DNA of 64,000 bases, taken from NCBI RefSeq assembly GCF_029675105.1, contig NZ_JAQQFV010000007.1, positions 410,911-474,910 of the forward strand, read 5' to 3'. The first letter of the stretch is position 1; each line of letters begins with the position of its first letter. The notes beneath the pieces are model-generated. The model did not search any database and had not been told where the DNA came from. It saw only the letters and a program-made list of their open reading frames with translations. Origin of the DNA: Nocardia anocheti (GTDB lineage Bacteria; Actinomycetota; Actinomycetes; Mycobacteriales; Mycobacteriaceae). Shown here in pieces: positions 50,289-59,462 of this stretch. A program made the translations under genes and the position numbers.

Positions 50289-51173
50289 CTACAGGCCGAA
50301 GCTGCCCGGCCCCCGCCTGCGCAGATACTTCTCGAACTCCGCCGCGATGGCGTCACCGTCGATCTTCGACATCGTCTCGTTGAGATCGATCGCCGCGTCG
50401 CCGCGCTCCTCGAGCGACCGCACGTACTCGTTGATCTCCTCGTCGCCGACGGTCATCTCGTTGACCGCGGCCTCCCACTCCTCGGCCTGCGTGGGCAGCT
50501 CACCGAGCGGCACCTCGATGTCGAGCACCTCCTCGACCCGGTGCAGCAACGCGATCGTGGCCTTCGGGTTCGGCGGTTGCGAGACGTAGTGCGGGACCGC
50601 CGCCCAGAACGACACCGCGGGCACTCCGGCCTTCACACACTGGTCCTGCAGCACCCCGGTGATCCCGGTCGGACCCTCGTAGCGGGTCTGCTCGAGGCTG
50701 AACCGCTCGGCGGCCTCGGGACTGTAGGCCGACCCGGTGACCGGCACCGGGCGGGTGTGCGGGGTATCGGCCAGCAGCGCGCCCAGGATCACCACCGTCT
50801 CCACGCCGAGCTGCTCGATGAATTCCAGCAGGTCGTTGCAGAAACTGCGCCAGCGCATATTGGGCTCGATCCCGCGCAGCAGGACGACGTCACGTTCGCT
50901 GCCGGGGGGCGAGCACACCGAGAGCATGGTCGAGGGCCACTGGATCTCCCTGGTGACCCCGTCCACCTGACGCACCGTCGGCCGGTTCACCTGGTAGTCG
51001 TAGTAGTCCTCGGAATCCAGTTCGGCCAGTGGCTCCGCGTCCCACAGCAACTCGAGATGCTCGACCGCGCCACTGGCGGCGTCACCGGCGTCGTTCCAGC
51101 CCTCGAAGGCCGCAACCAGCACGGGATTGCGCAACGTCGGCAGTTCCGTCTCGGGGGTTTCACTGGCATCCAC
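50289..51173 (-). CDS. PAC2-family protein (proteasome assembly chaperone-like)
   Basis: A 294-residue PAC2-family protein. It begins with NPVLVAAFEGWNDAGDAASGAVEHL, the hallmark of the family, and has VVLLRGIEPNMRWRSFC, VVILGALLADTPHTRPVPVTG and GPTGITGVLQD in the core. In Mycobacterium a PAC2 gene lies beside metH in the same way (Rv2125/Rv2124c). The biochemical role is not established; a link to the actinobacterial proteasome has been suggested by homology. GTG 51173 has TAGGCT (51185-51180) 6 nt upstream, consistent with a leaderless mRNA. It is divergent from metH. Confidence 0.9.
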   Translation of the reverse strand: MDASETPETELPTLRNPVLVAAFEGWNDAGDAASGAVEHLELLWDAEPLAELDSEDYYDYQVNRPTVRQVDGVTREIQWPSTMLSVCSPPGSERDVVLLRGIEPNMRWRSFCNDLLEFIEQLGVETVVILGALLADTPHTRPVPVTGSAYSPEAAERFSLEQTRYEGPTGITGVLQDQCVKAGVPAVSFWAAVPHYVSQPPNPKATIALLHRVEEVLDIEVPLGELPTQAEEWEAAVNEMTVGDEEINEYVRSLEERGDAAIDLNETMSKIDGDAIAAEFEKYLRRRGPGSFGL

Positions 51174-51179
51174 CCGGTC

Positions 51180-51185
51180 AGCCTA
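51180..51185 (-). promoter_or_regulatory. -10 element of the PAC2 gene
   Basis: TAGGCT on the minus strand, 6 nt before GTG 51173, without a Shine-Dalgarno sequence: probable leaderless start. Confidence 0.5.
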
Positions 51186-51299
51186 GTGTCTCGGGCGAAT
51201 TGTTTTGCGGTGACCGGCGCTGTTGCGTGTTTCGGCGCGCGGCTGTGGCCGGGGCCACTCGATTCACCCGCAGTGGTCTCGGGCGTCGGTGCCGACCAT

Positions 51300-51305
51300 T
51301 AGTCT
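51300..51305 (+). promoter_or_regulatory. -10 element of metH
   Basis: TAGTCT ends 7 nt before ATG 51313, with no ribosome-binding site in between: probable leaderless transcript. Confidence 0.5.
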
Positions 51306-51312
51306 TGAACAC

Positions 51313-54300
51313 ATGTCTGCGTCCTTGCCCACCGGGTTCGATACCACGCTCCTCGACACGCTGCGGCGGCGTGTCGTCATCGGCGACGGTGCGATGGGCA
51401 CGATGTTGCAGGCCGCGGATCTCACCCTCGACGATTTCCGTGGCCTCGAGGGATGCAACGAGATCCTCAACGACACCCGTCCCGACGTGCTCGCCGACAT
51501 CCACCGCGCCTACTTCGCGGCCGGGGCCGACGCCGTGGAGACCAACACCTTCGGCTGCAACCTACCCAACCTGGCCGACTACGACATCGCCGACCGCATC
51601 CGCGACCTGTCCGAGCGCGGCACCCGCATCGCCCGTGACGTGGCCGACGAGATGGGCCCCAGCGCCGACGGCACCCCGCGCTACGTGCTGGGCTCGATGG
51701 GCCCCGGCACCAAGCTGCCCACCCTGGGCCACGCGCCCTACGTCGCGCTGCGCGACGCCTACACCGAGGCCGCCCTCGGCATGCTCGACGGTGGCGCCGA
51801 CGCCATCCTGGTCGAGACCTGCCAGGACCTGCTCCAGGTCAAGGCCGCGATCACCGGGAGCCGCCGGGCCATGATCGCCGCGGGTCGGCGCATTCCGATC
51901 ATCACCCACGTCACCGTGGAGACCACCGGCACCATGCTCGTCGGTTCGGAGATCGGCGCGGCGCTCACCGCGCTCGAGCCCCTCGGCATCGACATGATCG
52001 GCCTGAACTGCGCGACCGGCCCCGACGAGATGAGCGAGCACCTGCGGCATCTGTCGCGGCACGCGCAGATCCCGGTGTCGGTGATGCCGAACGCGGGTCT
52101 GCCGGTACTCGGTGCCAACGGCGCGGAATACCCCTTGACGCCCGAAGAGCTCGCGATCGCGCTGAGCGGGTTCGTCTCCGAGTTCGGGCTCGGACTCGTC
52201 GGCGGCTGCTGCGGCACCACCCCCGAGCACATCCGGCAGGTCGCCGAGGCGGTGCGCGAGGTCGAGACCACGCTGCCCGCGATCGACCAGCGCCGCGCCC
52301 CCGAGCACGAACCGGCGGTGTCGAGTATGTACACGGCGGTGCCGTTCGAGCAGGACGCCTCGATCCTGATGATCGGCGAGCGCACGAACGCCAACGGCTC
52401 CAAGGCCTTCCGCGACGCCATGCTCGCCGAGGACTGGCAGCGGTGCCTCGAGATCGCCAAGGACCAGACCCGCGACGGCGCGCACATGCTCGACCTGTGC
52501 GTGGACTACGTCGGCCGCGACGGCACCCGGGACATGAACGAGCTCGCCTCGCGCCTGGCCACCGCCTCGACCCTGCCGATCATGCTCGACTCCACCGAAC
52601 CGCCCGTGCTGCTGGCCGGACTCCAGCACCTGGGCGGGCGGTGCGCGGTGAACTCGGTGAACTACGAGGACGGCGCCGGTCCGGATTCGCGGTTCCAGCA
52701 GATCATGCGCCTGGTCTCCGAGCACGGTGCCGCGGTCGTGGCCCTGACCATCGACGAGGAGGGCCAGGCCCGCACCGCCGAGACCAAGGTCGCCATCGCC
52801 GAGCGGCTCATCGAGGACATCACCGGCAACTGGGGCCTGCGTGAGTCCGACATCATCGTCGACACGCTGACCTTCACCCTGGGCACCGGGCAGGAGGAGT
52901 CGCGCAAGGACGGCGAGGAGACGATCAACGCCATCCGCGAACTCAAGCGCCGCCACCCGCAGGTGCAGACCACCCTGGGCCTGTCCAATATCTCCTTCGG
53001 TCTCAACCCGGCCGCGCGGCAGGTGCTGAACTCGGTGTTCATGCACGAATGCGTCGAGGCGGGTCTGGATTCGGCGATCGTGCACGCCTCGAAGATCCTG
53101 CCGATGAGCCGCATCGACGAAGAGCAGCGCGAGACCGCCCTGGATCTGATCTACGACCGGCGCACCGAGGACTACGACCCGCTGCAGAAGCTGATGGCCC
53201 TGTTCGAGGGCGTCTCGGCGGCCTCGTCCAAGGCCTCGCGCGCCGAGGAACTGGCCGCGTTGCCGCTGTTCGAGCGTCTGGAGCGGCGCATCGTCGACGG
53301 TGAGCGCAATGGTCTGGACGCCGATCTGGACGAGGCGATGCGGTCGGTGCCGCCGCTGCAGATCATCAACGAGACGCTGCTGTCGGGCATGAAGACCGTC
53401 GGTGAGCTGTTCGGCTCCGGTCAGATGCAGCTGCCGTTCGTGCTGCAGTCGGCCGAGGTGATGAAAACCGCTGTCGCGCACCTGGAACCGCACATGGAGG
53501 CCACCGACGACTCCGGCAAGGGCCGGATCGTGCTGGCCACGGTGAAGGGCGACGTCCACGACATCGGCAAGAACCTGGTCGACATCATCCTGTCCAACAA
53601 CGGCTACGAGGTGGTCAACCTCGGGATCAAGCAGCCGATCGCGACCATCCTCGACGCCGCCCAGGACAAGAAGGCCGACGTGATCGGCATGTCCGGGCTG
53701 CTGGTGAAGTCGACGGTGGTGATGAAGGAGAACCTCGAGGAACTCAACACCAAGGGCGTGGCCGAACAGTTCCCGGTGCTGCTCGGCGGCGCCGCGCTGA
53801 CCCGCTCGTTCGTGGAGAACGACCTGACCGCGGTCTACGACGGCGAGGTGCACTACGCGCGCGACGCGTTCGAGGGCCTGCGGTTGATGGACGAGATCAT
53901 GACCGTCAAGCGCGGCGGTGGCCTCGATCCCGACAGCCCGGAGGCGATCGCGGCCAAGCAGAAGGCCGCCGAACGCAAGGCCCGGCACGAGCGGTCCAAG
54001 CGGATCGCCGCCGAGCGCAAGGCCGCCGAGGTGCCCATCGAGGTGCCCGAACGGTCCGATGTGGCCGCCGATCTGCCGGTGCCGACCCCGCCGTTCTGGG
54101 GGACCCGGGTGATCAAGGGCCTTCCGCTGCAGGAGTATTCGGGTCTGCTCGACGAGCGGGCGCTGTTCCTGGGGCAGTGGGGTCTGCGTGGGCAGCGTGC
54201 CGGTGACGGGCCGACCTATGAGGAGCTGGTGGAGTCCGAGGGCCGTCCTCGGCTGCGCGCCTGGTTGGACCGGCTGGCCACCGAGGGCGTGCTCCAGCAC

Positions 54301-54909
54301 GCGGCGGTGGTGTACGGGTATTTCCCGGCGGTGTCGGAAGGCGACGAGGTCATCGTGCTCACCGAGCCGGAACCCGATGCGCCCGAACGGTATCGGTTCA
54401 CCTTCCCGCGTCAGCAGCGTGACCGGTTCCTGTGCATCGCCGACTTCATCCGCTCGCGGGACAAGGCGCGCGAGACCGGGCAGGTCGACGTGCTGCCGTT
54501 CCAGCTGGTCACCATGGGGCAGCCGATCGCGGACTTCGCCAACGCGTTGTTCGCCGGGGACAACTACCGCGACTACCTCGAGGTGCACGGGATCGGTGTG
54601 CAGTTGACCGAGGCGCTGGCCGAGTACTGGCACCGCCGCATCCGCGAGGAACTGACCCTGAACGGTCAGTCGGTGGCCGACGACGATCCGACCGATATCC
54701 AGGACTATTTCAAGCTGGGCTATCGCGGTGCGCGGTACTCCTTCGGCTACGGCGCGTGCCCGGAGCTCGAGGACCGCGCCAAGCTGGTCGACCTGCTCGA
54801 GGCGGGCCGGGTCGGGGTGACGCTGTCGGAGGAACTGCAGCTGCACCCCGAGCAGTCCACCGACGCGTTCGTGCTGCTGCACCCGGAGGCCAAGTACTTC
54901 AACGCCTGA
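51313..54909 (+). CDS. metH: Cobalamin-dependent methionine synthase
   Basis: A 1198-residue, four-domain MetH that transfers methyl from 5-methyltetrahydrofolate to homocysteine. The homocysteine domain (1-330) has zinc ligands in GLNCATGP near residue 232 and GGCCGTTPEHI near 298. The pterin-binding domain (about 350-620) has ERTNANGSKAF and DLCVDYVGRDG. The B12 domain has the cap (RSVPPLQIINETLLSGMKTVGELFGSGQMQLP) and the DVHDIGKN cobalt-ligand motif near 747. The C-terminal AdoMet reactivation domain has RFTFPRQQRDRFLCIADF and the YRGARYSFGYGACPELED block. All domains are complete. It is divergent from the PAC2 gene with a 139-bp gap, too short for a cobalamin riboswitch, and none is seen. 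Confidence 0.97.
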   Translation: MSASLPTGFDTTLLDTLRRRVVIGDGAMGTMLQAADLTLDDFRGLEGCNEILNDTRPDVLADIHRAYFAAGADAVETNTFGCNLPNLADYDIADRIRDLSERGTRIARDVADEMGPSADGTPRYVLGSMGPGTKLPTLGHAPYVALRDAYTEAALGMLDGGADAILVETCQDLLQVKAAITGSRRAMIAAGRRIPIITHVTVETTGTMLVGSEIGAALTALEPLGIDMIGLNCATGPDEMSEHLRHLSRHAQIPVSVMPNAGLPVLGANGAEYPLTPEELAIALSGFVSEFGLGLVGGCCGTTPEHIRQVAEAVREVETTLPAIDQRRAPEHEPAVSSMYTAVPFEQDASILMIGERTNANGSKAFRDAMLAEDWQRCLEIAKDQTRDGAHMLDLCVDYVGRDGTRDMNELASRLATASTLPIMLDSTEPPVLLAGLQHLGGRCAVNSVNYEDGAGPDSRFQQIMRLVSEHGAAVVALTIDEEGQARTAETKVAIAERLIEDITGNWGLRESDIIVDTLTFTLGTGQEESRKDGEETINAIRELKRRHPQVQTTLGLSNISFGLNPAARQVLNSVFMHECVEAGLDSAIVHASKILPMSRIDEEQRETALDLIYDRRTEDYDPLQKLMALFEGVSAASSKASRAEELAALPLFERLERRIVDGERNGLDADLDEAMRSVPPLQIINETLLSGMKTVGELFGSGQMQLPFVLQSAEVMKTAVAHLEPHMEATDDSGKGRIVLATVKGDVHDIGKNLVDIILSNNGYEVVNLGIKQPIATILDAAQDKKADVIGMSGLLVKSTVVMKENLEELNTKGVAEQFPVLLGGAALTRSFVENDLTAVYDGEVHYARDAFEGLRLMDEIMTVKRGGGLDPDSPEAIAAKQKAAERKARHERSKRIAAERKAAEVPIEVPERSDVAADLPVPTPPFWGTRVIKGLPLQEYSGLLDERALFLGQWGLRGQRAGDGPTYEELVESEGRPRLRAWLDRLATEGVLQHAAVVYGYFPAVSEGDEVIVLTEPEPDAPERYRFTFPRQQRDRFLCIADFIRSRDKARETGQVDVLPFQLVTMGQPIADFANALFAGDNYRDYLEVHGIGVQLTEALAEYWHRRIREELTLNGQSVADDDPTDIQDYFKLGYRGARYSFGYGACPELEDRAKLVDLLEAGRVGVTLSEELQLHPEQSTDAFVLLHPEAKYFNA

Positions 54910-55087
54910 GCCGCCGCCCCGGCACCCACCCGGTTGTGAGAGTCGTCACGATCGGGCGCCGCGGCCATGGGCCGAGCCGTTCGGGCGCCGGGGCGAAGCA
55001 CTGCAGCACGTAGGATTTTCAGAAAGTTTCATCCCGCTGTGGCGCGGAGGGCTGGACGACTCGGCGAAATCGCATGGAGGGGCGCAC

Positions 55088-56890
55088 ATGACATCGGATC
55101 GGTTGATCGCGGGACGCTATCGACTCACCGACCCGATCGGCACCGGCGCCATGGGCGTCGTGTGGCGCGCCACCGATGTCCGGTTGCGCCGGACGGTCGC
55201 GGTCAAGCAGCTGCTGCTCGCGCCCGGCCTCACCGGCTCGCAGGCGCTCGAGGCCAAGCTGCGCGCCATGCGCGAGGGCCGCATCGCCGCGCGGATGCAC
55301 CACCCCAACGCCATCACCGTCTTCGACGTCGCCGAAGAGGACGGCCAGCCCTGGCTGGTCATGGAATACATGAACGCGCCCAGCCTCGCGGTGAAACTGG
55401 CCGGGGGCGCGACCCTGCCGCCCCTCGAGGTCGCCGGGATCGGCGCGCAGGCGGCCGCGGCGCTCTCGGCCGCCCACGACGCGGGGATCATGCACCGTGA
55501 CGTGAAACCGGCCAATCTGCTCGTCGGCGACGACGGCACCGTCAAGATCACCGACTTCGGCATCTCGCACGCCACCGGCGACGTCACCGTCACCGCCACC
55601 GGCTTCCTCGCGGGCACCCCCGCCTACCTGGCCCCCGAGATCGCCCGCGGCGACAACCCCAAGGCCGCCGCCGACGTGTTCGCCCTGGGCTCCACGCTCT
55701 ACGCCGCCGTCGAGGGCGCCCCGCCCTTCGGCGAGGGCGACAATCCCCTCGCCGTCCTGCACGCCGTCGCGCGCGGGGTGGTGCCGGAACCGAAGCAGGC
55801 CGGTCCGCTGGGTCCGGTGCTCATGTGGCTGCTCACCGCCTCCGCCGAGGACCGCCCCAGCATGGCGCAGGCCCGCACCGCCCTCGAAGACGTTGCGGCG
55901 GGCCGGGTTCCGGTCCTGCCCGGCGCCCCGGCGACCAAGATCCTGCCGGTCGGCGAGGCGGCCACGACCCTGCTGCCGCGACCTGGCGCACCCGCTGCCG
56001 GGGGAGCCAAGGCGGGACTGCTCGGCAGCGGATTGGCCCTGGCGAAGTCGGCGCGCTCGGCCATCAGCGGCCGCTCCGCCGCCGTGCCCAGCCCGATCGG
56101 ACAGGCCGCCGCGGGCGATCCCGGACTGCTGCGCCCCCAGGACGCGGCCGAGGCCAGCACGCCGCGACCCGCGCCGTCCACCGCGCTGGCCACCGGTTCG
56201 GGCCGCCCGCCCGCCTTCCCGTCCCCACCGGTCCGCACCGATTCGGCGAACAACAATCGCGCCGTCCTGCTGCTGGCCGCGGCCGTCGCCGCCTTCACCG
56301 TCATGCTCGTGGTGCTGGTGGTCACCCGCGACCGTGGCGGCGACCAGGGCGTCCAGGCCCAGAACCTGCCGTCGCCGGTCACCGTGACGACCATCGTCGA
56401 CGGCCGCGTCGACACCGTCGTCATCGTGCCCGAGCAGGAGACGGTGACGGTCTCGGCCTCCGCGCCGGACGCGCCGAGCACCTCCGGCGCCCCGAGCGCC
56501 ACCCCGTCCACCACGTCCGGCGCGCCCACCTCCACCACCGCGCGCCCGCCCAGCACCACCATCACCACCACCCCGTTCGGCCCACCGACCCCGGAGCGCG
56601 TCAACCAGTTCATCGCCGGTTACTACGGCATGCTCCCCGGCAATATCGGCGGCGCGTGGGCCCAGCTCGCACCCAGCTACCAGGCCCAGACCGGCGGCTA
56701 CGGCGACTACTCGTCGTTCTGGTCGACGGTGCGCTCGGTCAGTGTCGGTTCGATCACCCCGAGCGGTCAGAACAAGGCGGTCGTCTCGCTGACCTACCAC
56801 CTCACCAACGGCTCGGTGTCCTCGGAGAACCGGTGGATCCAGGTCACCGGCGACGCGGGCCACCTGCAGATCGTCGGGTCCGGCGTCTGA
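55088..56890 (+). CDS. Membrane-anchored Hanks-type serine/threonine kinase
   Basis: A 600-residue PknA/B-like receptor kinase. Cytoplasmic kinase domain (10-270): G-loop GTGAMGVV, catalytic Lys in VAVKQ, MHRDVKPANLL loop near residue 138, DFG near 155, and the activation-loop end GTPAYLAPE. A Pro/Ala-rich juxtamembrane linker (275-390) leads to one transmembrane helix (AVLLLAAAVAAFTVMLVVLVV, about 393-413). The extracellular part has a Thr/Pro-rich spacer (about 455-500) and a folded domain of about 100 residues (RVNQFIAGYYGMLPGNIGGAW) instead of PASTA repeats. ATG 55088 follows GGAGGGG. The ligand of the outer domain is unknown. Confidence 0.92.
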   Translation: MTSDRLIAGRYRLTDPIGTGAMGVVWRATDVRLRRTVAVKQLLLAPGLTGSQALEAKLRAMREGRIAARMHHPNAITVFDVAEEDGQPWLVMEYMNAPSLAVKLAGGATLPPLEVAGIGAQAAAALSAAHDAGIMHRDVKPANLLVGDDGTVKITDFGISHATGDVTVTATGFLAGTPAYLAPEIARGDNPKAAADVFALGSTLYAAVEGAPPFGEGDNPLAVLHAVARGVVPEPKQAGPLGPVLMWLLTASAEDRPSMAQARTALEDVAAGRVPVLPGAPATKILPVGEAATTLLPRPGAPAAGGAKAGLLGSGLALAKSARSAISGRSAAVPSPIGQAAAGDPGLLRPQDAAEASTPRPAPSTALATGSGRPPAFPSPPVRTDSANNNRAVLLLAAAVAAFTVMLVVLVVTRDRGGDQGVQAQNLPSPVTVTTIVDGRVDTVVIVPEQETVTVSASAPDAPSTSGAPSATPSTTSGAPTSTTARPPSTTITTTPFGPPTPERVNQFIAGYYGMLPGNIGGAWAQLAPSYQAQTGGYGDYSSFWSTVRSVSVGSITPSGQNKAVVSLTYHLTNGSVSSENRWIQVTGDAGHLQIVGSGV

Positions 56891-56970
56891 CCTATACCGG
56901 CTACCCTGAACCCGGCCCGGCGATCGCCGACGGCCGCCGACGACGACGAGAACGAGGCGGGACCACCGAA

Positions 56971-57642
56971 GTGAGCGCGCGACCGGCCGCGGTGCTGTGG
57001 GACATGGACGGCACCCTGCTCGACTCGGAGAAGCTGTGGGACGTCGCGGTGCGTGAACTCGCCCGCGAACACGGCACCGAGCTGACCGACGCGGTGCGCC
57101 ACGCGCTGATCGGCGCCTCCGGCCCGAACGCGCTGCGCATCCTGTTCGACGGGATCGGCGTCACGATGACCCCCTCGGTGCTCGCCGCGGCGGGGGAGTT
57201 CCTGGAACGACGGGTCACCGAGCTGATGCTCGGCCCCATCCCGTGGCGCCCCGGCGCCAAGGACGCGCTGGCGATGGTGCGCGAGGCGGGCCTGCGCTGC
57301 GCCCTGGTGACCAACACCAAACGCTCGCTCACCGAGTACGGCCTCGACACCCTCGGTCGCGATTTCTTCGACCTGTCGGTCTGCGGCGACGAGGTCGAAC
57401 ACGGCAAGCCGGACCCGGCGATCTACCGCCGCGCCGCCGAACTTCTCGGTGTTGACCCGGTTCAGTGCGTCGCGATCGAGGACTCGCCGACCGGTGCGCT
57501 GGCGGCCCAGGGCGCTGGCTGTGGCCTGATCGTGATTCCCTGCGAAATCGCTGTTCCCGAGCTTCCCGGACGGGTTTTCCGGGAAACGCTGGTGGGTTTG
57601 TCGGTCGCCGATCTCGACGCCGCACTCCTCGCGCGGGTATGA
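56971..57642 (+). CDS. HAD-superfamily phosphatase (beta-phosphoglucomutase-like)
   Basis: A 223-residue HAD hydrolase. The nucleophile motif is LWDMDGTLLDSE (residues 9-20), with motif II VTNTKRS near 110, Lys in HGKPDPAIY near 145 and the metal site IEDSPTGALAA near 170. The cap is the helical type between motifs I and II, as in the beta-phosphoglucomutase/phosphoglycolate-phosphatase subgroup. The substrate is probably a small phosphorylated metabolite. GTG 56971 follows GGCGGGA. It lies 80 bp after the kinase gene; an AT-rich promoter region follows. Confidence 0.88.
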   Translation: MSARPAAVLWDMDGTLLDSEKLWDVAVRELAREHGTELTDAVRHALIGASGPNALRILFDGIGVTMTPSVLAAAGEFLERRVTELMLGPIPWRPGAKDALAMVREAGLRCALVTNTKRSLTEYGLDTLGRDFFDLSVCGDEVEHGKPDPAIYRRAAELLGVDPVQCVAIEDSPTGALAAQGAGCGLIVIPCEIAVPELPGRVFRETLVGLSVADLDAALLARV

Positions 57643-57661
57643 AGATCACGTTCTAAAAATG

Positions 57662-57690
57662 TTGTCGCACAGGACAATTCGCAATATTGT
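57662..57690 (+). promoter_or_regulatory. Promoter of the dioxygenase-methyltransferase-acyltransferase operon
   Basis: TTGTCG (57662-57667), 17-bp spacer, TATTGT (57685-57690), in an AT-rich patch unusual for this window. An inverted repeat ACAAT-N7-ATTGT (57674-57690) overlaps the -10, and GATCAC...GTGATC (57644-57649, 57689-57694) encloses the promoter. This suggests repressor control. Predicted start near 57697. Confidence 0.5.
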
Positions 57691-57761
57691 GATCTGCCCG
57701 GGATAGGCCGGATTTGGCGAAACCGGCGGCATGAGCCCGGAAGTTCCCGCACACTGAACGT

Positions 57762-58625
57762 ATGACAGGCACGCGGGGGCTTGACGAAATCGTCGATATC
57801 GCACGGTATCCGCTCACCGATCTCGGTGGTCCGGGCAGGCAGGCGGCCGTCGCGGCCGCGCGTGCCGAACTGGCCGAGGACGGCTGCACCGTACTGCGCG
57901 AATTCATCCGTCCGGAGCTGCTGGCGACGCTGCGGGCCGAGGGCGAGCGGATCGCACCGCATGCCCACTACAAGGTCGAACGGGTCAACGCCTACAACAT
58001 CCCGCTCGACGCCGACCTGCCCGCCGACCATCCGGCGCGCATCGTGCTCGACCGCGGCAACGCCTTCGTCGCCCGCGACCACATCCCCGCCGACGCGCTG
58101 ATCCAGCGCCTCTACACCGACCCGATCTTCCAGCGTTTCGTCGCCGACTGCTTCGAACTCGACGAATTGCACGAATTCGCCGATCCGCTGGCGGGTCTGT
58201 GCCTCAATGTGGTCGAGCCGGGCATGTCGCACCCCTGGCATTTCGACACCAACGAATTCACCGTCAGCATGCTCACGCGGCGGCCCGAATCCGGGGGTGT
58301 GTTCGAATACTGCCCCAACATCCGCGACCCGCACGCCGAGAATCTCGACGACGTGCGCGCCGTGCTCACCGGCGACGGGCAGCGGTTCATCAGCGCGCTC
58401 GAACTGCGCCCCGGCGACCTGCAGCTGTTCAAGGGCCGCTTCTCCCTGCACCGCGTCACCGAGGTGGCCGGTGCGGGCCAACGACATTCGGCGATCTTCG
58501 CCTACACGGACCGGCCCGGGGTGATCGGCACTGTCGAACGCACCAGGCAGCTGTTCGGCCGTGTTCTGCCCGACCACGTGGCCGCCGCGGCCGACGCCGT
58601 CCGAGGTGACCGACTGCTCGACTGA
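57762..58625 (+). CDS. 2-Oxoglutarate/Fe(II)-dependent oxygenase (ArpA/HalD-like)
   Basis: A 287-residue cupin-fold dioxygenase. The facial triad is H160 and D162 in HPWHFDTNEF and H230 in LFKGRFSLHRVTEV, and R241 (GQRHSAIFAY) would bind 2-oxoglutarate. The overall pattern resembles the family that contains BesD/HalD amino-acid halogenases and related hydroxylases. Because the carboxylate Asp is present, this one should hydroxylate rather than halogenate. The substrate is unknown; a free amino acid or amine is plausible. ATG 57762 has no good ribosome-binding site. It is the first gene of a three-gene run with a methyltransferase and a carnitine-acyltransferase-family enzyme (gaps of 12 and 9 nt). 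Confidence 0.82.
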   Translation: MTGTRGLDEIVDIARYPLTDLGGPGRQAAVAAARAELAEDGCTVLREFIRPELLATLRAEGERIAPHAHYKVERVNAYNIPLDADLPADHPARIVLDRGNAFVARDHIPADALIQRLYTDPIFQRFVADCFELDELHEFADPLAGLCLNVVEPGMSHPWHFDTNEFTVSMLTRRPESGGVFEYCPNIRDPHAENLDDVRAVLTGDGQRFISALELRPGDLQLFKGRFSLHRVTEVAGAGQRHSAIFAYTDRPGVIGTVERTRQLFGRVLPDHVAAAADAVRGDRLLD

Positions 58626-58637
58626 GAGGAACCGCCC

Positions 58638-59453
58638 ATGTCCGTCCCGTTGGACACCAATGGCAAAGCATCCTTCGACGACATCTACGAAAGTCCTGAT
58701 CCGCGGGCGTACTTCGCGCGGATGAACGAACTGGACTACCGGATCCCGGAACTGGCCAAGCCCCACTTCCAGGAACAGTTGCGGCAGTTGCGGGCGGCCC
58801 GGCCCGACCGGATCCCGACCGTGCTCGATCTCGGGTGCTCCTACGGGGTGAACGCGGCACTGCTGCGCGCCGACACCACGGTCGACGAACTGGCGGGCCA
58901 CTACCGCGACCACGCCGAGACCGACCGGATCGGCCTGATCGCCGCGGACCGGGAGCGGTTGCGCACCGACCTGATGCCCGACGTACGCTTCGTCGGGATG
59001 GACGCCGCACGCCCGGCGCTGACCTACGCCCACGCCGCCGGATTCCTGCACGACTACGTGCACGCCGACCTCGAGGCCACCGAGCCCACCGAGGCACAGC
59101 GACGTGTGCTCGCCTCCGCCGATCTGGTGATCTCCACCGGATGCGTCGGCTACATCACCGAGAAGACCCTGTCCAGGGTCGTGCAAGCCGATCCACGCAA
59201 GCGACCGTGGATGGCGCACTTCGTGTTACGGATGTTCGACTTCGGTCCCATCGCCGAGGAACTGGCCGCGCTGGGCTATCGCAGCGAGCAGCGTCCGGGT
59301 ATGTTCCAGCAGCGTCGGTTCGCCTCGGCACAGGAACGCGAACAGGTGCTGGATGCGTTGGCGGCCAAGGGAATCGACACCACCGATCACGAAGCCGAGG
59401 GCTGGCTCTACGCCAACCTGTTCCTGTCCCGCCCGCATCCCATCGAGACCTGA
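58638..59453 (+). CDS. Class I SAM-dependent methyltransferase-like protein
   Basis: A 271-residue protein with a Rossmann-type AdoMet motif TVLDLGCSYGVNAALL (residues about 56-71) and an acidic residue in the second strand region. It continues as a methyltransferase domain with the motif ASADLVISTGCVGYITEKTL near 155. The N-terminal 50 residues (SFDDIYESPDPRAYFARMNELDYRIPE) are a separate helical cap. ATG 58638 has GAGAGGA just upstream. It is co-transcribed with the dioxygenase upstream (12-nt gap) and the acyltransferase downstream. The methyl acceptor is unknown; an N-methylation of the amino compound handled by the dioxygenase is an attractive guess. Confidence 0.8.
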   Translation: MSVPLDTNGKASFDDIYESPDPRAYFARMNELDYRIPELAKPHFQEQLRQLRAARPDRIPTVLDLGCSYGVNAALLRADTTVDELAGHYRDHAETDRIGLIAADRERLRTDLMPDVRFVGMDAARPALTYAHAAGFLHDYVHADLEATEPTEAQRRVLASADLVISTGCVGYITEKTLSRVVQADPRKRPWMAHFVLRMFDFGPIAEELAALGYRSEQRPGMFQQRRFASAQEREQVLDALAAKGIDTTDHEAEGWLYANLFLSRPHPIET

Positions 59454-59462
59454 GGACCTGGA

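Noticed and set aside
51174..51312. Cobalamin riboswitch before metH
   Set aside because: The gap is only 139 bp, holds a -10 element at the start codon and shows no B12-box-like sequence.
54910..55087. tRNA or structured RNA between metH and the kinase gene
   Set aside because: No cloverleaf, CCA end or T-loop sequence could be found. I saw no tRNA or rRNA gene anywhere in the window.
57762..58625. BesD/HalD-type halogenase
   Set aside because: Halogenases replace the iron-binding Asp by Gly or Ala to make room for chloride; here the HxD motif is intact (D162), so hydroxylation is expected.
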